From NCBI GenBank assembly GCA_021298875.1, contig JAJTHJ010000048.1, forward strand, positions 1 through 25,956: a DNA stretch of 25,956 nucleotides, in the 5' to 3' direction. Under the pieces are notes generated by a model, which searched no databases, was not told the origin of the DNA, and saw only the letters and a list, made by a program, of their open reading frames with translations. Position numbers and translations under genes: made by a program. This stretch comes from Burkholderiales bacterium (lineage in GTDB: Bacteria; Pseudomonadota; Gammaproteobacteria; Burkholderiales; Burkholderiaceae_F). Every line of letters starts with the position of its first letter. Position 1 is the first letter of the stretch. Below are positions 14,187 to 21,540 of this stretch, piece after piece.

Positions 14187-14528
14187 TCAAACGACTTCCA
14201 GTTCCTTGACCCGCATCTCGGTGCCGGCCGTCACCTGCAACTGGTAACTGCCGCAACGCGGACAACCCTCGCCGCGCTCGGACACCGCCACGGTTTCGCA
14301 GCACTGCATGCACCAAGCCGCGCCGGGGACATCGACGATCTCCAGCGCCGCCCCATCGGCGAGCGAGCCGCGCGTGACCACGTCGAAAGAAAAACGCAGC
14401 GCTTCCCGTTCGACCGCAGCCAACTGGCCGATTTCCAGCCACACCGTACGCACGCGGGCAAAGCCCTGCGCGCGCGCCGCGTCCTGAATCACCGTCAGCA
14501 CGCCCTCGGCGAGGCTCATCTCATGCAT
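14187..14528 (-). CDS. hypA: HypA, nickel metallochaperone
   Basis: A 113-residue protein starting MHEMSLAEG; the N-terminal amine and H2 form the Ni site. A zinc ribbon is formed by C73-x2-C76 and C89-x2-C92, with an extra C77. It binds HypB and the hydrogenase large subunit and hands over nickel. The gene overlaps the end of hupK by 8 nt and lies 10 nt before hypB. Confidence 0.97.
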   Translation of the reverse strand: MHEMSLAEGVLTVIQDAARAQGFARVRTVWLEIGQLAAVEREALRFSFDVVTRGSLADGAALEIVDVPGAAWCMQCCETVAVSERGEGCPRCGSYQLQVTAGTEMRVKELEVV

Positions 14529-15603
14529 GGGTCAGTTCGAGCGTGTAGCCCACGCAGGGGTCGAGCGCCTGCACCAGCCAGTCCGCACGCCGACGCAATT
14601 CGGCTTCTTCGGCTATGTGGGCGCCAAGCAGGCCCGCAACAAGCGCGCCGCGCGGATGGAAATTCCACTCGGTGGGCGCGACGATCCGGTAGCTCTTCAC
14701 GCGCAGCCCGTCGAGTTCGACCGCATGGAGCAGCAGGCCGCGCGCGGTTTCGACCCAACCCAAGCCACGGTTGGGGCCCAGCATGCGACAGCCGACGAAC
14801 GGCGCCGCCGGCGGGCGGCCGGCGACGATCTGCGCCAGTTCCGTCACGCGCGCCACCAGCCGCGTCAACGTGGACGTGCTGTAGGCGCGCAGCCGCCCTT
14901 CGACCAGCGCTTGCTGGCGCAGCCGCGCGAGCGCACCGGTTTCGGCGGGCTTGCCGTCGATATGCGGGGCGCGGTCGTAGTCGGCATCGTGCGCCAACCC
15001 CTCGACGATCGCCGCTGCGGTGGCCGGCTGCGCAAAAGGCGGCAGCAAGGCCACGTTGCCGACGCCGTGACGCGGACCGTCACGCTGCACTTGCGCGAGG
15101 TGCGCCGCAGCCGCCGTGTGCGCGCGGGCGATCCAGATTTCAAAGCCGGCAACGTGACTGTCCAACCATTGCTCGACGGGCTCGCCGAGCACTTCGCTTT
15201 CCACCACGCTGCGCAGTGCGGTCGCATCCGCTCCGGTCAGCGCGGCAAGCGCGACGGCGAGCGCGGCAGTCGCCGGCTCGCGTCCCGTAGCACGCGGCCA
15301 GTCGAGCAGCGCGCGCCACAAATATTCCTGCGCGATCTCGGCCTCCACTGCGCGGCTGCGCGCGGCCAACGCCGCGGCATCCGGCACGGCACCCTGGGCA
15401 GCCTGCACCGCCAGTTGCGCCGCGTTGGCCTGCGCGCGTCCGCAGATCGAAAACAAGGTCGGCACCAACGCCAGCGCTTCTTCGACCGGCTTGCCGGCGA
15501 GCAGCTTGTCGGCCACGCGCGGGCGGGTGGACGCAATCGCCACCTCGGCCACCGCATTGCCGCGCAAGGCGATGCGGATCGACAGTTCGCCTTCGACGTT
15601 CAT
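14521..15603 (-). CDS. hupK: HupK/HoxV, large-subunit-like assembly scaffold
   Basis: A 360-residue protein related to the [NiFe]-hydrogenase large subunit but with reduced metal motifs. The N-terminal motif is SICGRAQAN (one Cys, C54, in place of CxxC). The C-terminal motif is DPCVGYTLELTHA (C350 only, the second Cys replaced by Tyr), without a protease-cleaved extension. Other large-subunit-like stretches are LPPFAQP and ARGLLLHAVELDGLRVKSYRIVAPTEWNFHP. In Cupriavidus the equivalent HoxV is reported to carry the Fe(CN)2CO unit before it reaches the large subunit. It cannot be an active hydrogenase subunit because the nickel-binding cysteines are missing. It overlaps hupJ by 4 nt and hypA by 8 nt. 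Confidence 0.92.
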   Translation of the reverse strand: MNVEGELSIRIALRGNAVAEVAIASTRPRVADKLLAGKPVEEALALVPTLFSICGRAQANAAQLAVQAAQGAVPDAAALAARSRAVEAEIAQEYLWRALLDWPRATGREPATAALAVALAALTGADATALRSVVESEVLGEPVEQWLDSHVAGFEIWIARAHTAAAAHLAQVQRDGPRHGVGNVALLPPFAQPATAAAIVEGLAHDADYDRAPHIDGKPAETGALARLRQQALVEGRLRAYSTSTLTRLVARVTELAQIVAGRPPAAPFVGCRMLGPNRGLGWVETARGLLLHAVELDGLRVKSYRIVAPTEWNFHPRGALVAGLLGAHIAEEAELRRRADWLVQALDPCVGYTLELTHA

Positions 15604-16313
15604 CGCGACTCCGAACCGAAGCGGCCGCGCAAGAAGTTGCGCTTAGACGGCGACTCGGGCGCTTCACCCTCCGGCATCGGCGGCTCGGCGGCGTCTTCGG
15701 CCTCGGCGGGCGGGGCGCGGCCGGTCGTGGCCGGGTCGAACAACGCATCGAGTGCCGCCAGCGCGGTAGCACGCGCGACGTCCTGCTCGCGGAACTCGAA
15801 CATCGGCGAGAACAGAGAACACATCTGGAAGTCGCCGAAGCCCGCTTCGACGGTGCCGATGAATTCGAAGTGTCCGGTCGGAAACACGTAGCTCTTGACC
15901 TCGCCGGTGCGCGCCGGCTGCCAGGCCTGCGGCTCGTCGGCCATCAAGACGAGGTTCATGCACCACGGCGTCACCAAGACGCCGAGCCAGCGCCCCTGCC
16001 AGCGGCGGAAGCCCACGCACTCCACGCGCAGCAGCGGGTTGACGATCGGCACGTCGTGCATGCGCGTAGCGTGGATGTGGGCGAACAGTCGTTCCAGCCG
16101 TGCGGGGGGTTCGCCGGCGAACGCCAGCGCAGCGGCATCGTTGCGTTGCCCCTGCTGCGCGCTAGCCACGCCCCCACCCCAACTCTCCCGCGCAAGCGGG
16201 GGAGGGGGTGACTCCCTCCCCTGCGAAGCGGGGGAGGGTTGGAGTGGGGGCGCCGTGCGCACCGCCTCGTCAGCAAGCAACGAGCCGACCGCCACACCTG
16301 CTGCGGGCATCAC
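15600..16313 (-). CDS. hupJ: HupJ/HoxT, HybE-family hydrogenase chaperone
   Basis: About 237 residues. The HybE-family core spans about residues 70-195: NPLLRVECVGFRRW, LGVLVTPWCMNLVL, VFPTGHFEFIGTVEAGFG and MCSLFSPMFEFREQDVAR. This family acts in assembly or protection of the [NiFe]-hydrogenase small or large subunit before membrane export. Residues about 20-49 are a Pro/Gly/Ser-rich insert that matches palindromic element copy 2 (16169-16252) and is not part of the family. The C-terminal 45 residues are acidic and probably disordered. Start: GTG at 16313 (GGAGG 8 nt upstream) or ATG at 16310. It begins 3 nt after the rubredoxin stop and overlaps hupK by 4 nt (ATGA). Confidence 0.92.
   Translation of the reverse strand: MMPAAGVAVGSLLADEAVRTAPPLQPSPASQGRESPPPPLARESWGGGVASAQQGQRNDAAALAFAGEPPARLERLFAHIHATRMHDVPIVNPLLRVECVGFRRWQGRWLGVLVTPWCMNLVLMADEPQAWQPARTGEVKSYVFPTGHFEFIGTVEAGFGDFQMCSLFSPMFEFREQDVARATALAALDALFDPATTGRAPPAEAEDAAEPPMPEGEAPESPSKRNFLRGRFGSESR
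16169..16252. repeat. CG-rich palindromic element, copy 2 (inside hupJ)
   Basis: 84 bp with terminal inverted repeats CGCCCCCACCCCAAC / GTTGGAGTGGGGGCG (one mismatch). Inside are two hairpins, CTCCCGCGCAAGCGGGGGAG and CTCCCCTGCGAAGCGGGGGAG. It is 84 bp, a multiple of three, and open in the hupJ frame. Confidence 0.9.
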
Positions 16314-16316
16314 CGT

Positions 16317-16532
16317 TCAGTCCTCCAGCACCATGAACTGCTTGCGGTCGCCGGCGCAGTTGGGGCAGGCCCAGTAGTCGGGCAGTTCTGCAAACGGGGT
16401 GCCGGGCGGTACCTGGTAGGCGGGGTCGCCTTCGGCCGGGTCGTACACGTACCAGCAGATCTTGCACTCGAGCCGTGTGGTGGGGCCGATGCGGCTCGCA
16501 TCGCCCATGTAGCTGCCTTCGAAGCCGCTCAT
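16317..16532 (-). CDS. hupI: HupI/HoxR, rubredoxin
   Basis: A 71-residue rubredoxin with a 20-residue N-terminal extension (MSGFEGSYMGDASR...) typical of the hydrogenase-linked type. Fe ligands are C23-x2-C26 (CKIC) and C56-x2-C59 (CPNC). Conserved WYVYDPAEGDPAYQVPPGT and ELPDYWACPNC surround them. In Cupriavidus and Rhizobium it is needed for an active hydrogenase under oxic conditions, probably by redox protection of the small-subunit clusters during assembly. GAGGAG lies 11 nt before the start. hupJ follows after 3 nt. Confidence 0.97.
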   Translation of the reverse strand: MSGFEGSYMGDASRIGPTTRLECKICWYVYDPAEGDPAYQVPPGTPFAELPDYWACPNCAGDRKQFMVLED

Positions 16533-16578
16533 TGATTACGACGCTCCTCGGACCGACTCACTTCGATCCCGCGTTCCT

Positions 16579-16635
16579 CCCTCACCCCAACCCCTCTCCC
16601 CCCGGGAGAGGGTGGCGCGAAGCGCCGGGTGAGGG
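16579..16635. repeat. REP-like palindromic element (second type)
   Basis: Ends CCCTCACCC / GGGTGAGGG enclose two hairpins, CCCTCTCCC-CCC-GGGAGAGGG and GGCGC-GAA-GCGCC. It lies in the 158-bp gap between hupH and hupI. It is related in design, but not in sequence, to the CGCCCCCAC elements. This arrangement resembles widespread REP sequences of proteobacteria. Confidence 0.75.
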
Positions 16636-16690
16636 AAGGCCGCTGGCTTCGGCCGTTCATCCACTTCACGGGAGATGCCATCGGTCGCTC

Positions 16691-17551
16691 TCACGCGTTC
16701 GCCGGATCCGCCATCCAGTCGAGCAACTCCAGCAGCCGCTCGCGGCTGTCGGCCAGGTCGGACGCGGCGGCCTGCGCGACCTCGGGCAGGTCCACCACCT
16801 CGATCGTGTTCAAAATCAACGTCTGCATGCTGTTGAAGTACTGCACGCGCCAGACATGCCGCACGCCGGTCGAGGTGATCCGACAGTTGCCGAAGCCCTG
16901 CGAAATCATCGCCACCGGGCCGACCGGCAGCACGCTCGCGAGCAGCGCGTGATCCTCGGGCGACACCGGCAGCAGCGTCAGGTTGATCACGTGCGCAGGC
17001 GCGCCGGGCTTCCAGGCGCGGATCGCCTCGCGGATCTCGGTCAGCAGCGCTGGTGCGTTCATCGTGCCTTCGGGGACGGCGATCTCGCGCGGCAAGCCGG
17101 CGGCGGCGTTGCACTGCGCCGCCTCCAAGACCAGCGGCGGCGCGGGTGCCGCCATCAACCAGTCGTGCCGCACGTTGCCCGCGGCATCGTAATGACGCTC
17201 GCGCCAGACGCCGGCAAACACCGTCTCCTGCGCACGCACTTCGCGCGTGCCGTTGAAGCTGGCCGTGATCCGGATACGCACCTCGCCTTCGCCCAGCACC
17301 TGGTTGAGAACCTCCAGGACCGCCTCGTCGGTGCCGACGAGTTCGATGCGTGGCAGCCCGCCACCGGCCATGCCGTCGACGAAGCGCGTCAGCAGCGAGC
17401 GCGCACCGGCCATCGCCCCGGCGTCGGCGCCCTCGGGCAAGTGCGGCATCGAGAAGGTCGGCACGTCGCGGTCGTAGCCGATGACGGCGACATCCTCTTC
17501 AGGTTGCGAGCCGGGGCCGATCGAGCGGACGGGAATCGGAAAGTCTTTCAT
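16691..17551 (-). CDS. hupH: HupH/HoxQ, HyaF-family maturation factor
   Basis: A 286-residue soluble protein of the HyaF/HupH family. Recognisable stretches are FPIPVRSIGPGSQ at the N-terminus, LPRIELVGTDEAVLEVLNQVLGEGEV (about 65-92), VWRERHYD, and the C-terminal HupH domain with LPVGPVAMISQGFGNCRITSTG and VWRVQYFNSMQTLILNTIEVVDLP. Family members act on the small-subunit precursor with the HyaE/HupG protein, keeping it in a state ready for cluster insertion and Tat export. GAGGACACC precedes the start. It begins 24 nt after hupG; the gap to hupI holds a REP-like element. Confidence 0.95.
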   Translation of the reverse strand: MKDFPIPVRSIGPGSQPEEDVAVIGYDRDVPTFSMPHLPEGADAGAMAGARSLLTRFVDGMAGGGLPRIELVGTDEAVLEVLNQVLGEGEVRIRITASFNGTREVRAQETVFAGVWRERHYDAAGNVRHDWLMAAPAPPLVLEAAQCNAAAGLPREIAVPEGTMNAPALLTEIREAIRAWKPGAPAHVINLTLLPVSPEDHALLASVLPVGPVAMISQGFGNCRITSTGVRHVWRVQYFNSMQTLILNTIEVVDLPEVAQAAASDLADSRERLLELLDWMADPANA

Positions 17552-17575
17552 GGTGTCCTCGAAAGGGTGCGAGGT

Positions 17576-18061
17576 TCAGTGGCAGTGCGAGCCGGTGTCG
17601 TTGCCGGAGGCAACGGCGATGCCGATCGACGGTGGCCGCGTCGGCTCGGCTTCGAGCAGGCGGGCGACTTCGCTGAGGTATTCGTCCCAGTTGCGCAGAC
17701 CGTCGATGGCGCCGACGTACTTGCCGTCGCGCAGCAGCACCAGCGCCGGCCAGCGGCGGAAGCCGTACTGCACCGACAGCGCCCGCGCCGGCACCGGCAG
17801 CAGCACGCCGACGCGAAAGCGGCCGGGGAAAGCCGCGGCGATCTCCGGCACGATCACCGCGAGGTCGGGCGTCTCGCGGTAGCGCTCCGGGTCTTCGGTG
17901 AACACCAGCAGCGCATGGCCGGGCGCCTGCGTCCACTCGGCGAAGTTGTCGGCTTCGAGCGCCGGCGCGGCGAGCAGTTGCATCGTGCGCGCGACCAGCG
18001 GGTGGATCGCGGCGGGCGGCGGCGCCGCCGGGGCGGGGGCAGTGTCGAATTCAAGAGGCAT
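17576..18061 (-). CDS. hupG: HupG/HoxO, HyaE-family thioredoxin-like chaperone
   Basis: A 161-residue protein of the HyaE/HupG family, which has a thioredoxin fold without the CxxC active site. Here the segment FRRWPALVLLRDGKYVGAIDGLRNWDEYL is typical, and no CxxC is present. It binds the Tat signal peptide of the hydrogenase small subunit, acting with HupH. The start at 18061 is preferred over 18073 because GGAG lies 6 nt upstream only of the former. The N-terminus is Pro/Ala-rich and the C-terminus ends GSHCH, a possible metal-binding tail. A palindromic element occupies the 152-nt gap to hupF upstream. Confidence 0.92.
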   Translation of the reverse strand: MPLEFDTAPAPAAPPPAAIHPLVARTMQLLAAPALEADNFAEWTQAPGHALLVFTEDPERYRETPDLAVIVPEIAAAFPGRFRVGVLLPVPARALSVQYGFRRWPALVLLRDGKYVGAIDGLRNWDEYLSEVARLLEAEPTRPPSIGIAVASGNDTGSHCH

Positions 18062-18099
18062 GGTCGGCTCCATGGGGGTGAACGCGCCGGATCGCGCGC

Positions 18100-18179
18100 C
18101 GCCCCCACCCCGGCCCTCCCCCGCAGGCGGGGGAGGGAGAAAATCCCCCCTGCGAAGCGCGGGAGGGCTGGGGTGGGCG
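18100..18179. repeat. CG-rich palindromic element, copy 3 (hupF-hupG gap)
   Basis: 80 bp, CGCCCCCACCCCGGCCCTCC ... GGGAGGGCTGGGGTGGGCG, with inner hairpins CCTCCCCCGCAGGCGGGGGAGG and CCCCCCTGCGAAGCGCGGG. It separates hupF from hupG and could affect distal gene expression. Confidence 0.88.
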
Positions 18180-18213
18180 CAAGCAGCGCGGCGCCATCGG
18201 CAAGGCTATGGAT

Positions 18214-18522
18214 TCAATGCACCCGCAGGTGCTCGGGCAACTCCGGCTCGCGGCCGGCGAGATCGGCAAACAGGTGATCGACCGCAGCGGTCGGGTCGGC
18301 AAGCGTGGCGGCCAGCGCTTGCAAGGCGGCCAGGATCTGCTGCGCTTCGTCTTCGTCCAGCACGCGCCGCGCGGCGCCGTGAAACTCCAGCACCCAGGTG
18401 CCGGGCGGCTGCGCGCCGGTGAGCAACATCTCCACGCGCTTGCGCTCGCCGCGCGATTCGCACACGGCGGTCAGGCCCAATTCGTCCGGCTCGACCACCT
18501 GCATCGGTACACCGATACACAT
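18214..18522 (-). CDS. hupF: HupF/HoxL, second HypC-family chaperone
   Basis: A 102-residue protein starting MCIGVPMQV, with the family's essential C2. It is longer than HypC because of a C-terminal extension (about 75-102). The GTWVLEFHGAARRVLDEDEAQQILAAL region matches the family. In Rhizobium and Cupriavidus this paralogue assists the large subunit during maturation and protects it from oxygen. Its ATG shares one base with the hupD stop (TGATG), so it is translationally coupled. Confidence 0.95.
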   Translation of the reverse strand: MCIGVPMQVVEPDELGLTAVCESRGERKRVEMLLTGAQPPGTWVLEFHGAARRVLDEDEAQQILAALQALAATLADPTAAVDHLFADLAGREPELPEHLRVH

Positions 18523-19166
18523 CAGCGCTGCTCCTCGGCGACCTGCGCCGCCATCCGGATGCCGAGGAAGCGCGCGTCGCCGCGGCGGCAGGCTTCGTCT
18601 TCCGACGGGCGGCCGCCCTCGTAACGCACCAGCGACAGCGCCGCGTCGTTCAGCCGTTCGGTGGCCGGCGCAGTGCGCCGACGCGGCGCGTAGCCCCAAG
18701 CGGAGAGTTCGGCCACCGCCCGTTCGACCGCCTCGGCGAGCCGCGCGCGCACCGGCGGCGTCAGGCTGCCGCCGAAGTCGGACATCGTTTGCGGCTGCAC
18801 TCCGATCAACGTCAAGCGCGGCGGAAAGCGCTCGTGCAGGTCGGCAATCGCCAGCAGGTCTTGAAAGCTCTGCTGATGCAGGCTCATCTTGGTGCCGGCC
18901 CAATTGGGCACCTCGCGGTCGCGCAGCACCAGCAGTTCGCCGGGCGCCAGGCCGAAGTCGATCGCATCGAGCACCAACAGGCAGCGCGAGGTCTCGATCC
19001 GGTTGAGCAGCATCATCCCCTGGGTGCCGCCGTCGACGAGTTCGACCCCGGCCGGCATCTCCCAAGCCTCGTGCAGCGCCTCGACCGCGCGCACGCCAAA
19101 GCCTTCGTCGGCCCACAGCACGTTGCCGATGCCGAGTACCGAAACCTCGGTTTCAAAGTCCGCCAC
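18522..19166 (-). CDS. hupD: HupD/HoxM, hydrogenase maturation endopeptidase
   Basis: A 214-residue nickel-dependent protease that removes the C-terminal extension of the large subunit after nickel insertion. Metal ligands expected from HybD/HyaD are present: E21 in GNVLWADEGFG, D67 in LDAIDFG and H97 in MSLHQQS. The GGTQGMMLLNRIE segment is also typical. The C-terminal 30-50 residues extend beyond the usual fold. The start is GTG at 19166 with GGGAGG 4 nt upstream. It is the first gene of the maturation run; normally small subunit, large subunit and cytochrome b genes come before it, but here a hairpin, an FNR-like box and the end of ybaT do. Confidence 0.95.
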   Translation of the reverse strand: MADFETEVSVLGIGNVLWADEGFGVRAVEALHEAWEMPAGVELVDGGTQGMMLLNRIETSRCLLVLDAIDFGLAPGELLVLRDREVPNWAGTKMSLHQQSFQDLLAIADLHERFPPRLTLIGVQPQTMSDFGGSLTPPVRARLAEAVERAVAELSAWGYAPRRRTAPATERLNDAALSLVRYEGGRPSEDEACRRGDARFLGIRMAAQVAEEQR

Positions 19167-19186
19167 GCCGCCTCCCGTGAATACGG

Positions 19187-19215
19187 CGCTGTGTTACGGG
19201 GGCCGTAACACAGCG
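19187..19215 (-). other. Perfect 13-bp hairpin upstream of hupD
   Basis: CGCTGTGTTACGG / CCGTAACACAGCG with a 3-base loop. There is no T-tract on either side, so it is not a normal terminator. It ends 12 nt before the hupD Shine-Dalgarno. If transcription starts near 19217 it would be the very 5' end of the mRNA. Confidence 0.85.
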
Positions 19216-19223
19216 TGGAGGCG

Positions 19224-19265
19224 AAATTACGGCGAGCGGGCAGGCGCCGCGTTGACCGGCGTCAA
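19224..19265 (-). promoter_or_regulatory. Putative FNR/FixK-type promoter of the hup-hyp operon
   Basis: TTGACCGGCGTCAA (19252-19265) is a perfect TTGA-N6-TCAA palindrome. On the minus strand, a weak -10-like TAATTT lies at 19229-19224. The box centre is about 41.5 bp from a start near 19217, the standard class II FNR spacing. FNR/FixK control of hup/hyp genes is known in rhizobia. The -10 match is poor. Confidence 0.55.
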
Positions 19266-19290
19266 GGGAGCGGCAGCCGAACCGCCCCGG

Positions 19291-20586
19291 CTACCGCAAG
19301 GGCGCGCCGGTCGTAGGGGCATCGCGGCGCGTCCAGGCCAGCCCGGCGGCCAGCAACACCGAACCCGCCACCAGCGCCAGCGCGACTGGCTGCGACTGGA
19401 TCAGGCTCAGCAGAAAAGCGCCCAGCACCACCAGCATCGAGACAAAGCCCAGTAGCAGCGGCACGGCTGCGGCCCGCGCTTCGCGCCGCTGCCGCCACGC
19501 CGCGACAAAGACCGCGAGGTAGCAGATCAGGAAGGTCGCGCTCGCCACGCTGGCCAGCGCGCCCAGCGGCAGCAGATTGGTGATCAAGAGCACCGCGCCG
19601 ACCGTCCACAGCATGCCGACCGTGCCCTGCCGGATCACGCGGTGCGCAAACATCTTCGGCAGGCCGCCGCCCTCACCCATCGACTCGGCGATCTTCAGCG
19701 CCGAGAAGATCGTCGCATTGATCGCCGAGGCGGTGGCGAGCAGCGCCGCTACCGACACCAGCACGAAGCCGGCGTGGCCGAGCAGCGGTTGCGCCGCCTC
19801 GGCCACCGCGGTGTCGGCATAGCGCGCCAGTTGCGCCGGCGTGACGTTGCCCAGCACCACCAGCGCCAGCACCACGTACAGCACCGCCACCACGCCGATC
19901 GCGAGCGCGAAGGCGCGCGGGATCGTGCGTTCCGGCCGCAGCACGTCGGCGGCGGCATTGGCCATCATCCCGTAGCCCGCATAGGCGAAAAACGCCAGGC
20001 CCACGCTGGACAGCAGCGGACCGAAGGCGACCGTGCTCGCATCGGCCAGCATCGCCGGCCGCAGCGTGGCCGCGCCCACGCCGATCAGCAGCGCCAAAAT
20101 GGCGAGCTTTACCACCACCATCAGCAGTTCTGCGCGCCCGACCAGCGCCGAGCCGGCGAAGTTGACCGCGGCCAGCACGACGATGACGAGCGAGGCGTAG
20201 GTATCGACCCGCTCCAGCGGCGTCGGCGGCTCGTGCAGCAGCCGCGCGCCGTAGGCGCCGAAGGCTTTGGCCACCATCGCCACGGTCAGCGCCAGCGTCA
20301 GCAGGTAGAGAATCCCCAGCGTGCGCGCCAGCCACAGCGAGGGCAGGCCGACGCGGAAGTAATCGATGATGCCGCCCGCGCCCGGATAGCGCGCGCCCAG
20401 CCGCGCGTACGAGTAGCCCGACAGCAGCGCCACCCCGCCGCCGACCGCAAACGCAAGCCAGGTGTGGCCGCCCATCAGCAGCGCCACCTGGCCCAGCAGC
20501 GCGAAGACGCCCGCGCCGACCATCGAGCCGATGCCGAGCGCGGCCACCTGCCAGACGGTCAGCGTCTTGGGCGCATTGCCAGTCAT
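19291..20586 (-). CDS. ybaT: YbaT-like APC-family amino acid transporter
   Basis: A 431-residue polytopic membrane protein, about 12 TM helices. The APC-superfamily start motif is in LTVWQVAALGIGSMVGAGVFALLGQVA. Other family features are the GRAELLMVVVKLAILALL and AYAGYGMMANAAADVLRPERTIPRA segments. Its length and its place directly after a glutaminase match E. coli ybaS-ybaT, so it probably moves glutamine, glutamate or a related amino acid. The ATG overlaps the glsA stop by 4 nt. The exact substrate cannot be read from sequence. It ends 26 nt before the FNR-like box of the hydrogenase operon. Confidence 0.85.
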   Translation of the reverse strand: MTGNAPKTLTVWQVAALGIGSMVGAGVFALLGQVALLMGGHTWLAFAVGGGVALLSGYSYARLGARYPGAGGIIDYFRVGLPSLWLARTLGILYLLTLALTVAMVAKAFGAYGARLLHEPPTPLERVDTYASLVIVVLAAVNFAGSALVGRAELLMVVVKLAILALLIGVGAATLRPAMLADASTVAFGPLLSSVGLAFFAYAGYGMMANAAADVLRPERTIPRAFALAIGVVAVLYVVLALVVLGNVTPAQLARYADTAVAEAAQPLLGHAGFVLVSVAALLATASAINATIFSALKIAESMGEGGGLPKMFAHRVIRQGTVGMLWTVGAVLLITNLLPLGALASVASATFLICYLAVFVAAWRQRREARAAAVPLLLGFVSMLVVLGAFLLSLIQSQPVALALVAGSVLLAAGLAWTRRDAPTTGAPLR

Positions 20587-21524
20587 GCCCCGGGCACGCG
20601 ATACAGGTTAAGCCCCAGCGCCCGCGCCACCTGCGCGACCATCGCCTGGGCGCGCACGCTGTTGCCGACTTCGTCCAGCGGCGGCGAAAAGCCGGCAATC
20701 GCGCCCCAGCCCGGCATCACCGCGACCAGCCCGCCACCCACGCCGCTCTTGCCCGGCAGCCCGACCGTGTAGGCCCAGTCGCCGGAGCTGTCGTACAGCC
20801 CTTCCATCGTCATCTCGGCCAGGATCGGCGGTACGTTGGCGGCGGCCAGCACCCGTTCGCGCGTGACCGGGTTCACACCGCCGGCGGCAAGGGTGGCGCC
20901 CATCGTGGCCAGATCGACCGCGGTGATGAGGGTGGAGCACTGGCGCGTATAGACATCGCAAGCCTGCATCGGCTCGCAGTACATCGTGCCCGCCGAATAC
21001 AGCAGCCAGGCGATCGCGCGGTTGTGAAAGTTGGTGGTCTGCTCGGAGCGGTTGACCTCGTCGGACAAGGCCAGCGCACGGCCCGCCAACCGGCTTTGCA
21101 TGGACAGGATCTGCCGCCAGCGATCCTCGACATCCTGCGCACGCAGCAGGCTGGCGGTGGCCATCGCGCCGGCATTGACCAGCGGCGACAGCGGCTTGCC
21201 GCCATGCAGTTCAAGCGCCATCACCGAGTTGAAGGGCAACCCGGTCGGCTCGGCGCCGATCTTTTCGCGCACCACGTCGGGGCCGACCTGTTCGAGCGCG
21301 GCGGCCAGCGTGCAGACCTTGGAGATCGACTCGATGGCGAATTCGTAGCGCGCATCGCCGGCCTCGAACACCTGGCCATCGACCGTCACCACCGCCAGCC
21401 CGGCCAAGTGCGCGGGCACCGAGGCGAGGTAGGGGATATAGCTGGCGTTGGCGCCGCCGGGGTCGGCGCCGTGCTGCGCGTGCGCGGCGGCGACCGCCGC
21501 GCGGATCGCCTGTGTATCGGTCAT
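20583..21524 (-). CDS. glsA: Glutaminase (YbaS type)
   Basis: A 313-residue serine-dependent glutaminase with a beta-lactamase-like fold. The catalytic S66-x-x-K69 is in ESISKVC, and further conserved parts are LPFNSVMALE, SPLVNAGAMA (N117), and the C-terminal GLPGKSGVGGGLVAVMPGWGAIAGFSPPLD. It converts glutamine to glutamate and ammonia; the ammonia takes up a proton and glutamate feeds GadB, as in the E. coli glutamine-dependent acid resistance. The start at 21524 is chosen to match the family N-terminus, 16 nt after gadC; the frame extends further upstream into gadC. A GGGGG lies about 8 nt before it. Confidence 0.95.
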   Translation of the reverse strand: MTDTQAIRAAVAAAHAQHGADPGGANASYIPYLASVPAHLAGLAVVTVDGQVFEAGDARYEFAIESISKVCTLAAALEQVGPDVVREKIGAEPTGLPFNSVMALELHGGKPLSPLVNAGAMATASLLRAQDVEDRWRQILSMQSRLAGRALALSDEVNRSEQTTNFHNRAIAWLLYSAGTMYCEPMQACDVYTRQCSTLITAVDLATMGATLAAGGVNPVTRERVLAAANVPPILAEMTMEGLYDSSGDWAYTVGLPGKSGVGGGLVAVMPGWGAIAGFSPPLDEVGNSVRAQAMVAQVARALGLNLYRVPGA

Positions 21525-21540
21525 CGCGTTGGCCCCCGGC

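Noticed and set aside
14521..15603. HupK taken as the missing hydrogenase large subunit
   Set aside because: Both CxxC motifs that bind nickel and iron are reduced to single Cys, and the C-terminal cleavage peptide is absent.
19187..19215. Hairpin as terminator of the gad-ybaT transcript
   Set aside because: No T-tract follows on the minus strand, and it lies after the FNR-like box, inside the likely leader of hupD. A factor-dependent role is not excluded.
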